Below are positions 36,143-44,338 of a stretch of 64,000 nucleotides of DNA, one piece after another. The DNA is taken from NCBI RefSeq assembly GCF_000399685.1, contig NZ_KB976987.1:3329943-3393942 (forward strand), written 5' to 3'. The notes under the pieces were generated by a model. That model searched no databases, had not been told where the DNA came from, and saw only the letters and a list, made by a program, of their open reading frames with translations. A program made the position numbers and the translations under genes. The stretch is from Acinetobacter pittii ANC 4050. Its GTDB lineage: Bacteria; Pseudomonadota; Gammaproteobacteria; Pseudomonadales; Moraxellaceae. Numbering within the stretch: position 1 is the first letter of the stretch; the number at the start of each line of letters is the position of its first letter.

Positions 36143-37261
36143 ATGCTGTTATGGTTGTTTGAACAACTTGCGGGCTATCACAGCTCATTTCAGGTCGTTC
36201 GTTATTTAACATTACGTTCTTTACTCAGTGTATTAACTTCACTGACCATTGGTCTGGTCCTTGGGCCGATCATGATTCGTAAATTACAAGCGTTAAAATA
36301 CGGTCAGGCAGTAAGTTCGTTTGCTCCTGAAAATCATGCTAAAAAAATGGGTACACCAACCATGGGCGGGATTTTAATTCTGCTTTCAATTGGTATTAGT
36401 ACCTTGTTATGGGCTGATTTATCTAACCCTTATGTCTGGATTGTGCTGGGTGTAATGGTTGTGTTCGGTGCTGTAGGCTGGGCAGATGACTGGATTAAAA
36501 TTCGCTATAAAGACAATGCGGGTTTACCTGCACGTAAGAAGTTTTTCTGGACTTCTGTTGCGTCTCTTGGGGCAGGTATTGCGTTATATTTAATCGCAAC
36601 TCAACAGTCCAATGCAGAACATACCGCAAACATGCTAGATTTATTGATTCCATTCTTTAAGAATCTTTCAATACCACTCTCAATTGTTCCGTTAGGTCTA
36701 GCATTTATTGTGTTTACCTATCTGGTAATTAATGGTGCTTCTAACGCAGTTAACTTAACAGATGGTTTGGATGGCTTGGCAATCATGCCAGTGGTTATGG
36801 TAGCTACGGGCTTGGGCGTATTTGCTTACTTGTCTGGTGACATCCGTTTCGCTAACTACTTACATATTCCGTATGTGAAGTATACCTCTGAGCTTGTGGT
36901 GATCTGTTCTGCCATGATTGGTGCAGGTTTAGCATTCCTTTGGTATAACGCGCATCCTGCTCAAGTATTTATGGGTGATGTTGGCGCTTTAGCTTTGGGT
37001 GCGATGCTTGGAACAATTGCAGTTATGGTACGCCAAGAAATCGTATTTGCAATTATGGGCGGTGTATTTGTAATGGAAGCAGTATCTGTATTCTTACAAA
37101 TCGGCTCGTTGCGTATGCGTAATAAACGTGTGTTCTTAATGGCGCCGCTGCATCATCATTATGAAAAGCAGGGCTGGAAAGAAACGCAAGTCGTGATTCG
37201 TTTTTGGATTATTACAATTATATTAGTAGTTTTAGGTCTAATGACTTTAAAATTGCGATAG
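36143..37261 (+). CDS. mraY: Phospho-MurNAc-pentapeptide transferase MraY
   Basis: This 372-residue polytopic inner-membrane enzyme transfers phospho-MurNAc-pentapeptide to undecaprenyl phosphate to make lipid I. About ten membrane segments are visible. Conserved motifs are GTPTMGG near the start, the DDxxK-type [33 protein letters not shown] and the [12 protein letters not shown] loop near the end. It closes this part of the dcw cluster: a terminator follows instead of murD-ftsW-murG. Confidence 0.96.
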   Translation: MLLWLFEQLAGYHSSFQVVRYLTLRSLLSVLTSLTIGLVLGPIMIRKLQALKYGQAVSSFAPENHAKKMGTPTMGGILILLSIGISTLLWADLSNPYVWIVLGVMVVFGAVGWADDWIKIRYKDNAGLPARKKFFWTSVASLGAGIALYLIATQQSNAEHTANMLDLLIPFFKNLSIPLSIVPLGLAFIVFTYLVINGASNAVNLTDGLDGLAIMPVVMVATGLGVFAYLSGDIRFANYLHIPYVKYTSELVVICSAMIGAGLAFLWYNAHPAQVFMGDVGALALGAMLGTIAVMVRQEIVFAIMGGVFVMEAVSVFLQIGSLRMRNKRVFLMAPLHHHYEKQGWKETQVVIRFWIITIILVVLGLMTLKLR

Positions 37262-37283
37262 ATCTTATTTTAGTGTCAATATA

Positions 37284-37308
37284 AAGCCAGTTCTACTGGC
37301 TTTTTTTA
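37284..37308 (+). terminator. Terminator after mraY
   Basis: AAGCCAG / CTGGCTT with a short loop is followed by TTTTTTT, 22 bases after the mraY stop. Confidence 0.87.
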
Positions 37309-37320
37309 TTGGAGAGGTGA

Positions 37321-37653
37321 ATGACAAAAGTTGCTGGTCTAGACCAATTATCTGTGATTAATCAAAAAGTAGTTGGAGAGGGCGAAGTATTACCTCAAGT
37401 TGTACTTAAAGATGGAAGTCAGGTTCAAACAGGAACTGTAGCGACAATGCTGCACAATATTGAATTATATAATGCAGGGGAAAGAGGACAAATTGAGGAA
37501 GAATTGAAAATAGCAATTCCAACTTTGATCAAAGTAGGTCTGTTTGATTTATTTCAGGTAGATGAATGGATTAAGGGAACAAATGCAGGTCGCACCTTTG
37601 TTGGACTGCATGCAAAGGCTTATTTACAACAAAAAGAACAAGAGAATAATTAA
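37321..37653 (+). CDS. Hypothetical protein between mraY and rlmA
   Basis: This 110-residue cytosolic protein has GGAGAGG ahead of its ATG. The first half (SVINQKVVGEGEVLPQVVLK) looks like beta strands, and the second half (IEEELKIAIPTLIKVGLFDL) is helical. A Gln/Glu-rich end follows. There is no signal peptide, membrane segment or known motif. It is two bases upstream of rlmA and surely cotranscribed with it, so a link to rRNA methylation or ribosome assembly is conceivable, but there is no direct evidence. Confidence 0.65.
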   Translation: MTKVAGLDQLSVINQKVVGEGEVLPQVVLKDGSQVQTGTVATMLHNIELYNAGERGQIEEELKIAIPTLIKVGLFDLFQVDEWIKGTNAGRTFVGLHAKAYLQQKEQENN

Positions 37654-37655
37654 AA

Positions 37656-38480
37656 GTGGCTAAGCAAATTTTAATGTGTCCTGTATGTCGTCAGCCTCTA
37701 AATTTAACTGAAAGAACATGGCGATGTGAGCAAGGGCATAGTTACGATGTGGCTAAACAAGGCTATGTCAATTTACATGTTGTGCAACATAAACATAGTA
37801 AAAACCCAGGGGATACACCCGAGTCAGTAGATGCGCGCCGTGCTTTTTTACAAGGCGGTTACTATCAGCCATTACAGCAGGCTGTAGTCGATTTATTAAA
37901 GCAACTCGATGTAAAAGCGATACTCGATATTGGTTGTGGTGAGGGCTACTATACAAGTGCTATGCAGCAAGTCGTTGAGCACTGTGTTGGTGTTGATATT
38001 GCAAAAACTGCTGTACAGCGCGCGGCAAAGCTCAATCCTGAAGTAACATGGGTTGTAGGAACAGGGGCGACTTTACCTGTACTAGACCATAGCATGGATG
38101 CCTGCACCAGTTTATTTAGCCCGATTCCGCAAGCCGAAATTGCGCGTGTTTTAAAAGATGAGGGTTATTTAATAGTTGTTACGCCTGCCTCTGAACATTT
38201 GTACGCCATGCGTGAGGCTCTTTTTGAACAAGTGAACCCTCACACACCAGAAAAGTTTGTAGAGCAGTTGCAAGATTTGTTTGAACTAAAACAAGAGCAA
38301 ATTATTGATGCACCTTTTGTGCTTGAGCAGCAGGCTTTAAAAAATCTGATTGCTATGACGCCTTATGCTTACAAAGCTTCTCCTGAGCGCCGTTCACAGT
38401 TAGAGCAGCACTCACAATTAGAAGTAACAGCATCTTTTCAAATATATGTTTTTCAGAAGCGCAATAAAAAAGCCATCTGA
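37656..38480 (+). CDS. rlmA: 23S rRNA (guanine-N1)-methyltransferase RlmA
   Basis: This 274-residue enzyme methylates G745 of 23S rRNA in E. coli; the related TlrB type acts on G748. The N-terminal zinc site is C8-x2-C11 and C24-x3-H28 (CPVCRQPLNL, RCEQGHSYD), followed by the family segment YVNLHVVQHKHSKNPGDTPE. The SAM site is ILDIGCGEGYYT. The start is GTG 37656, two bases after the upstream stop. The last codons lie in a sequence repeated in the terminator downstream. Confidence 0.9.
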   Translation: MAKQILMCPVCRQPLNLTERTWRCEQGHSYDVAKQGYVNLHVVQHKHSKNPGDTPESVDARRAFLQGGYYQPLQQAVVDLLKQLDVKAILDIGCGEGYYTSAMQQVVEHCVGVDIAKTAVQRAAKLNPEVTWVVGTGATLPVLDHSMDACTSLFSPIPQAEIARVLKDEGYLIVVTPASEHLYAMREALFEQVNPHTPEKFVEQLQDLFELKQEQIIDAPFVLEQQALKNLIAMTPYAYKASPERRSQLEQHSQLEVTASFQIYVFQKRNKKAI

Positions 38481-38523
38481 TGATCTATTTTTAAGAGCGC
38501 AAAAAAAGAAGCCATCTGATGAT
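38470..38523 (+). repeat. Short direct repeat at the rlmA 3' end
   Basis: AAGCCATCTGATGAT occurs at 38470-38484, including the rlmA stop codon, and again at 38509-38523, where it forms one arm and the loop of the terminator. Confidence 0.7.
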
Positions 38524-38537
38524 GGCTTCTTTTTTTA
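38501..38537. terminator. Bidirectional terminator between rlmA and PBP1a gene
   Basis: A perfect stem AAAGAAGCCATC / GATGGCTTCTTT with a TGAT loop and flanking A/T runs lies between convergent genes. Confidence 0.9.
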
Positions 38538-41099
38538 CTATTCAATCTGATTAATCAGATTTTCTAATTCATCTTTTTCACGCTTAGGCGCAGGCTCCTG
38601 TGAAGGTTTCATAGCAGGAGGCGCAGCCTTAGATGGAATAACAATTTCTTCACCCGGTAAATCAGAGAAGTCATTGTCATTGCTCAGTTTTGGTTGCGGC
38701 GGTGCTGGACGGTAGAGCGGACGCGCTAATGGTGGAGCAGCACGATAAGTTTTCTTATCGCCTACTTCAGTAACGGTTTGTTGTTTGTCACGAGAAATAG
38801 GGCCTTGAGCGTCTTTATCTAAGCGAACCCAAGCTGCTGGCGTACCTTGCAATGCTTGACCCATAAAGTTAATCCAGATCGGTAATGCAGCAATACCACC
38901 ATATTCACGGCGACCAAGCGTAGTCGGTTGGTCAAATCCAACCCATGCTACAGTCACTAACTTGCCGTTAAAGCCTGCAAACCATGCATCTTTTGCATCG
39001 TTCGTAGTACCTGTTTTACCACCTAAATCACTACGGCCAATTTTAAGCGCAGCACGACCTGTACCATGCTCAATTACGTCACGTAAGATATTCGCCATAT
39101 CGTAAGCAGAGCTTGATTTTAAAATACGTTGAGCTTGACGATATTGACTGTTGTTTTTATCAGTCTGTTTAAGATTAAGCTGCTTAGCGGCCTTTTCCTT
39201 CTGCTCTATGTCTTTGTTCGTAACTTCGATGACTTCATCATCAGTCGTTGTAGGTTTTTGCTCATCACCTGTTGTGTCAGGTGCATTAATACATGGAATA
39301 CATGCGTATTCCGGTTTGGCTTCATAAATGACTTTGCCGTAAGCATCTTCAATACGTTGAATGAAGTGTGGTTGTACACGATAGCCACCATTTGCAAACG
39401 CTGCATATCCAGTTGCCATTTGAATTGGTAATACTTGAGGCGTACCGAGTGCAATGGTGTAGTTACGTGGAATTTGATCTTCTTGTAAACCAAAATCCAT
39501 AAATAATTGGCGAGTACGTTCAATCCCTACAGTTTGTAGAAGTCTTACTGATACGGTATTACGAGACAAATACAAAGCACGACGTAATGGAATCATACCT
39601 AAGTAACGTCCATCAGAGTTTCGTGGTGTCCATTTGCCAATCGTAATTGGACTATCATTCACCATGCTATACGGTGTCATACCTCTTTCTAATGCTAAAG
39701 CATAGAGGAATGGCTTGATCGTAGAACCCGGTTGGCGCCAGCCTTGTAAGGCACGGTTAAATTTTGATTGGTAGAAGTTATAGCCACCTACAATTGCTTC
39801 AATTGAACCATCATTCGGGTTAATTGCAATAAGTTGACCTTGAACTTTAGGAACCTGAACTAAAGACCATGCAGTTTTATTATCATTTGGGCGTAAACGA
39901 ACAATATCTTTAACTTTTACAATTTGAGATGCACGCGAAGGAGCACCACCTACACTATTTGCATTGCGATAGGGACGTGCCCATGACATGCCTGACCACT
40001 GAACAGTAACGGTTGAGCCATCTTGCATTAATGCTTCAAAAGAGCTGCTATTTACCTTAGTAACTTGCGCAGGATAAGTGTTGGCATATGCTCTAAATTC
40101 ACTTAATGGTTTGTCATGCGCTTCTGCACCACGCCAGCCATGACGACGGTCATAAGCTTCAAGACCATCTTGCACAGATTTTTCTGCAATCGCTTGGCGT
40201 TTAGCATTAATCGTTGTGTAGACTTTATAACCAGAATCAATCGCTTGTTCACCAAAGTGCTTTACAAGTTCTGAACGAACCATTTCGCCAGCGTACGGGT
40301 GAATATTATTTAAATCTCGATTGGGCATGTTCAGGTTAATCGGTTCTGCTACACCTTTTTGATATTCTGCTTGAGTAATATAACCCAGTTGTAACATACG
40401 ACCCAAAATCCAGTTACGTCGTTCGAGTGCACGTTCCGGATTAACCACTGGGTTGTATTTAGATGGTGCTTTTGGCAAACCAGCGATCATTGCCATTTGG
40501 GCAACGCTCAGTTCATTAATACTTTTGTTGTAATAAATCTTGGCTGCTGCCGCGATACCATACGCATTTTTGCCTAAGAAGATTTTATTCACATAGAGAC
40601 TGAGAATTTCTTCTTTAGATAAATTCTGCTCAATTTTTCGAGCCAAAAAGATCTCGGTTATTTTACGTTTTAGGGTTCTTTCTGGACTCAAATAATAGTT
40701 CTTTGCAACTTGCATGGTGATCGTTGAACCACCAGTTTGCACATCTGAACCTGTCACACTTTCACTTAAAGCACGACCTAAGCCTTTAAAACTGATCCCG
40801 CTATGTTCAAAGAAAGAAGAGTCTTCTGCTGCTAAAAATGCATGGATAAAAGCAGGAGGAATTTGTTTGTATTCAACTGGAATAGAAAGCTTACCACCGT
40901 ACTCGGCAATCAGTTGATTGTCTGAAGTATAGACCTGAAGCGGTTTTAAAAGCGGAGCTTTCTTTAGTGAACTCATTTCTGGAAGCGATGGGGCGATATA
41001 GAGATACATGCCATAAAAGCCCATCGGAAGTGAGACTAAGATAATAATAATGATCAAAAAAATTGGACGCACGAAGCCCAAACTGGATAGCTTTTTCAT
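38538..41099 (-). CDS. mrcA: Bifunctional penicillin-binding protein PBP1a
   Basis: This 853-residue class A PBP (also called ponA) polymerises glycan chains and crosslinks them at the inner-membrane surface. One N-terminal anchor lies at about 12-34. The glycosyltransferase domain has catalytic E92 in AAEDSSFFEHSG, GGSTITMQVAKN and RKITEIFLARKIE. The transpeptidase has S459-TIK462 (GSTIKPF), SRNT-type S-x-N, and KTGTTNDAKDAW. The C-terminus is Pro/Lys rich and probably disordered. The gene diverges from the pilM operon; an AGTATA on the plus strand at 41144-41149 (TATACT on the minus strand) may be its -10 box. Confidence 0.95.
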   Translation of the reverse strand: MKKLSSLGFVRPIFLIIIIILVSLPMGFYGMYLYIAPSLPEMSSLKKAPLLKPLQVYTSDNQLIAEYGGKLSIPVEYKQIPPAFIHAFLAAEDSSFFEHSGISFKGLGRALSESVTGSDVQTGGSTITMQVAKNYYLSPERTLKRKITEIFLARKIEQNLSKEEILSLYVNKIFLGKNAYGIAAAAKIYYNKSINELSVAQMAMIAGLPKAPSKYNPVVNPERALERRNWILGRMLQLGYITQAEYQKGVAEPINLNMPNRDLNNIHPYAGEMVRSELVKHFGEQAIDSGYKVYTTINAKRQAIAEKSVQDGLEAYDRRHGWRGAEAHDKPLSEFRAYANTYPAQVTKVNSSSFEALMQDGSTVTVQWSGMSWARPYRNANSVGGAPSRASQIVKVKDIVRLRPNDNKTAWSLVQVPKVQGQLIAINPNDGSIEAIVGGYNFYQSKFNRALQGWRQPGSTIKPFLYALALERGMTPYSMVNDSPITIGKWTPRNSDGRYLGMIPLRRALYLSRNTVSVRLLQTVGIERTRQLFMDFGLQEDQIPRNYTIALGTPQVLPIQMATGYAAFANGGYRVQPHFIQRIEDAYGKVIYEAKPEYACIPCINAPDTTGDEQKPTTTDDEVIEVTNKDIEQKEKAAKQLNLKQTDKNNSQYRQAQRILKSSSAYDMANILRDVIEHGTGRAALKIGRSDLGGKTGTTNDAKDAWFAGFNGKLVTVAWVGFDQPTTLGRREYGGIAALPIWINFMGQALQGTPAAWVRLDKDAQGPISRDKQQTVTEVGDKKTYRAAPPLARPLYRPAPPQPKLSNDNDFSDLPGEEIVIPSKAAPPAMKPSQEPAPKREKDELENLINQIE

Positions 41100-41261
41100 G
41101 ATAAGTAAGCTTTAATAAGATCGAATACAAACTAATTGTGGTCAGTATAGCCTTTAGACATGCGGATTGTTAGATGAGATATTGTATCCGTGTAAAAAAT
41201 AAAGACCGAGATTATTGGTTTGTAATTTTTTTTGGGGATAAAAAAATAATAGGACAATAGT

Positions 41262-42320
41262 GTGCTCAGGTTATATCGTAAACCGAATAAGGGGTTAATG
41301 GGCGTCGATATTAGTTCGACTTCTGTTAAGTTGTTAGAGCTCTCTGTTAAGAACGGTAAATATTGGGTGGAAAGTTATGCTTTGACGCCTTTACCTGAGA
41401 ACAGTGTAGTTGAAAAAAATATCTTAAATCCAGAAGCAGTTGCAGAAGCTTTGGAACGGGCGATGAATTTAGCAAATCCCCAAACCAGTAATGCTGCAAT
41501 TGCTGTTCCGACATCGACGGTCATTCATAAGACCATCGAAATGGATGCAGATATGAACGATGATGAACGTGAAGTTCAGATTCGATTAGATGCGGAGCAA
41601 TATATACCGTTCCCTTTGGATGAGGTGAGCCTTGATTTTGAGGTTTTACCAGATCGACTGCCAAATCCAAATCGTGTGAATGTACTTTTAGTCGCAACGC
41701 GCACAGAAAATGTTGAAACACGCGTAGAAGTACTGGAACTGGTAGATTTAACGCCTAAACTTGCTGATGTCGAGAGTTATGCTGTCGAGCGTGCTTTTAG
41801 TGTGTTTGCTGATAGCTTACCCATGGGTGCAAATACTATTGGTATTTTAGACATTGGCCATACCATGACCACATTATCGGTTATGCAAAATGGCAAAATC
41901 GTTTATACCCGTGAACAAGTCTTCGGTGGTAAACAGCTTACTCTCGAAATTCAAAGCCGTTATGGTTTGTCATTAGAAGAGGCGGGACGGGCTAAGAAAG
42001 AACGTTCTTTACCAGATGATTATGACATCGAAATCTTAGAGCCATTTTTAGATGCTGTAATGCAGCAAGCGGCTAGATCGCTACAATTTTTCTTTTCTTC
42101 ATCTCAATTCAACGAAATTGACCATATTTTGCTAGCAGGCGGGAATGCCAATATTCCAGGGCTAGCTAAATTGTTGCAACAAAAACTTGGTTACCGAGTC
42201 ACTATTGCCAACCCGTTTTTACAAATGGGTTTTTCTCCTCAAGTCGACATTCAAAAAATTGAAAACGATGCCTCATCACTAATGGTGGCATGTGGCTTGG
42301 CTTTAAGGAGTTTTGATTAA
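41262..42320 (+). CDS. pilM: Type IV pilus inner-membrane platform protein PilM
   Basis: This 352-residue cytoplasmic actin-like ATPase binds the N-terminus of PilN and anchors the alignment complex. The nucleotide-binding fold is shown by MGVDISSTSVKLLEL near the start, DIGHTMTTLSVMQNGK and LAGGNANIPGLAKLLQQ. It is the first gene of pilMNOPQ. The start codon is GTG 41262 (MLRLYRKPNKGL), after AGGAC. The stop overlaps the pilN start by one base. Confidence 0.95.
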   Translation: MLRLYRKPNKGLMGVDISSTSVKLLELSVKNGKYWVESYALTPLPENSVVEKNILNPEAVAEALERAMNLANPQTSNAAIAVPTSTVIHKTIEMDADMNDDEREVQIRLDAEQYIPFPLDEVSLDFEVLPDRLPNPNRVNVLLVATRTENVETRVEVLELVDLTPKLADVESYAVERAFSVFADSLPMGANTIGILDIGHTMTTLSVMQNGKIVYTREQVFGGKQLTLEIQSRYGLSLEEAGRAKKERSLPDDYDIEILEPFLDAVMQQAARSLQFFFSSSQFNEIDHILLAGGNANIPGLAKLLQQKLGYRVTIANPFLQMGFSPQVDIQKIENDASSLMVACGLALRSFD

Positions 42321-42961
42321 TGGCAACAATTAATTTACTTCCTTGGCGTGATGGGCTTAGGGAGCAGCGTAAAAAACAATTTATTATTTTATGTTTTGGG
42401 GTCGTTGTTTTGGGGATAACCACTGTATTTTCCGGGTGGTTTTATTTGAATCAAAAATTAGATGATCAAGAACAAGCGAATCAGCTCATCATCAGTACAA
42501 ACCAAAATCTAGATCAACAACTTAAAACCTTAAATGGTTTGCAAGAACAGCGTGATGCCATTATTGAGCGTATGAAACTCATTCAGGGTTTGCAAAGTCA
42601 GCGTCCAGTCGTCGTGCGTTTGGTAGATGAATTGGTGCGCGTGACTCCGGCAGCCATGTATTTGACTAAATTCAGTCGAACTGGAGATAAATTTACCATT
42701 GAAGGTAAAGCAGAAAGTCCAAATACAGTTGCAGAGTTATTACGTAATCTTGAAGCATCCCCATGGTATCGCAATGCTTTTATGAACTCTTTCTTGGCGA
42801 CTGAAGAGAAAAAAGATAAGGCTGTGAGTTCTTTGCTTCCCCGAGTGGAAGATAGCTACGGCAGTTTTGTCGTTACTGTTGATTTAGGGGAAATGGGAGT
42901 GATAGCAACAGATGATACTGCCAACGCATCTGTAAGTACGGATAAGGAGGTAGCAAAATGA
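42320..42961 (+). CDS. pilN: Type IV pilus assembly protein PilN
   Basis: This 213-residue bitopic inner-membrane protein begins with the conserved PilM-binding sequence INLLPWRDGLREQRKKQF. A membrane segment (about 23-42) and a periplasmic coiled coil (DDQEQANQLIISTNQNLDQQ) precede a ferredoxin-like domain. It pairs with PilO. It overlaps pilO by four bases (ATGA). Confidence 0.95.
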   Translation: MATINLLPWRDGLREQRKKQFIILCFGVVVLGITTVFSGWFYLNQKLDDQEQANQLIISTNQNLDQQLKTLNGLQEQRDAIIERMKLIQGLQSQRPVVVRLVDELVRVTPAAMYLTKFSRTGDKFTIEGKAESPNTVAELLRNLEASPWYRNAFMNSFLATEEKKDKAVSSLLPRVEDSYGSFVVTVDLGEMGVIATDDTANASVSTDKEVAK

Positions 42962-43737
42962 GTCTTGATGAACTTCATGAGCTGTCTTTAGAACAAGCTC
43001 CATCTAAGAAAAAAAAGATTACCTTAGAAAAATTTCTTCAGCAATTTAACACACTCGATATGAACAGTTATGGTAGCTGGCCATTATCTGTGAAAATTAC
43101 CTGCTGGATTTTTATTTTCTTTGCTGTATTGGCCTTGGGATACTTTGTTGCTATTCAGCCAAAGCTCCAAGCAATTGATAATGCTCAGGCACAAGAAAGT
43201 AATTTATTAAATGAGTTTCGAGAAAAAGATTCAAAATTACGTAACTTGCAGCAATATCAGCTTCAACTTCAAGAGATGCAAGCGAACTTTAATCAGCAGT
43301 TAGAACAATTGCCAAAGGAGACCGAAATTCCAAGTTTAGTTGAAGATATTAACTTAACAGGGGTGAATTCTGGTCTGAAGTTTAAAAATATCCGTTTAGA
43401 AGATGAAGTGAAGCAGGAAATTTTTATTGAACAGCCAATTACGATTGAGGCAACAGGCGATTATCACGCTTTTGGTGCTTTTGTCAGCAGTATTGCCGCA
43501 TTACCGCGTATTGTAACCATGCACGATTTTGTCGTTGAAGCTGCTCCTGTTAAAGATAGTAAATCAGATATTCCTGTGCTTAATTACGCTATTAAAGCAA
43601 AAACTTATCGCTATATGGGCGCAAGTGAAAGCCAAAATAATAATGATCCACAAGGGATAGGTGGTGAGAACCAAGCCAACACCTCCGATAGCCATAATGT
43701 AAATATTCCTTCTATCAAGAAGTCAAAGCGAAAGTAG
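42958..43737 (+). CDS. pilO: Type IV pilus assembly protein PilO
   Basis: This 259-residue bitopic inner-membrane protein has a long cytoplasmic start (about 45 residues), one membrane segment (about 50-70, WIFIFFAVLALGYFVAIQP), a coiled coil and a periplasmic ferredoxin-like domain with NTGLKFKNIRLE-type strands. It forms heterodimers with PilN and meets PilP. The last 40 residues are Asn/Gln rich and end KKSKRK. Confidence 0.93.
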   Translation: MSLDELHELSLEQAPSKKKKITLEKFLQQFNTLDMNSYGSWPLSVKITCWIFIFFAVLALGYFVAIQPKLQAIDNAQAQESNLLNEFREKDSKLRNLQQYQLQLQEMQANFNQQLEQLPKETEIPSLVEDINLTGVNSGLKFKNIRLEDEVKQEIFIEQPITIEATGDYHAFGAFVSSIAALPRIVTMHDFVVEAAPVKDSKSDIPVLNYAIKAKTYRYMGASESQNNNDPQGIGGENQANTSDSHNVNIPSIKKSKRK

Positions 43738-43748
43738 GAGGATAATTA

Positions 43749-44276
43749 ATGAAACTAAAGAAAATTTTACTTTCTCTGGGGATGGGCTTGGTTTTAGTTG
43801 GATGCGACTCAAGAATCGACGCCGTAAATCAGCAAATGGCTGATATACGTAATCAGCCACCGCAAGCTATAGAACCTGCACCTGTTTTTACACCTGTGCC
43901 CCAGTTTAATTATGCAGCCCATCAGTTAAAGAGTCCTTTTTTACCAAGCTCACTTGCGGCTGAACTCAAAATTATGGCTGGAAAACAGGTATATCCGAAT
44001 TTCTCCCGCGCACCTCAGCCCCTCGAAAGCTATGCATTAGAATCCTTAAATATGAAAGGAAGTATGCGTAACAACCGCGGGCAAGTCATGGCGCTTATCC
44101 AAACACCTGACCACCAGATTGAGCGTGTACAGGTGGGGAACTATATCGGAATGAATCAAGGCCGGATTACCCATATTGGTCCGACTCAGATTGATCTGGT
44201 GGAAATTGTTCCTGACGGACGAGAAGGCTATGTGGAGAGACCAAGAACCTTAGTGTTAATTGGACCTGCACCCTAA
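43749..44276 (+). CDS. pilP: Type IV pilus lipoprotein PilP
   Basis: This 175-residue inner-membrane lipoprotein has the lipobox LVGC with C19 after a short signal peptide; the residue after it is Asp, the signal for inner-membrane retention. A Pro-rich linker (residues 37-60) is followed by a small beta domain with the family motif LESLNMKGSMRNNRGQVMAL. It connects PilNO to the PilQ secretin. Confidence 0.93.
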   Translation: MKLKKILLSLGMGLVLVGCDSRIDAVNQQMADIRNQPPQAIEPAPVFTPVPQFNYAAHQLKSPFLPSSLAAELKIMAGKQVYPNFSRAPQPLESYALESLNMKGSMRNNRGQVMALIQTPDHQIERVQVGNYIGMNQGRITHIGPTQIDLVEIVPDGREGYVERPRTLVLIGPAP

Positions 44277-44338
44277 AATTTAGGGAATAACAAAGAAAAA
44301 GTATTTTTAAAGATTATTTAATTGGGGATGGTTAGACA

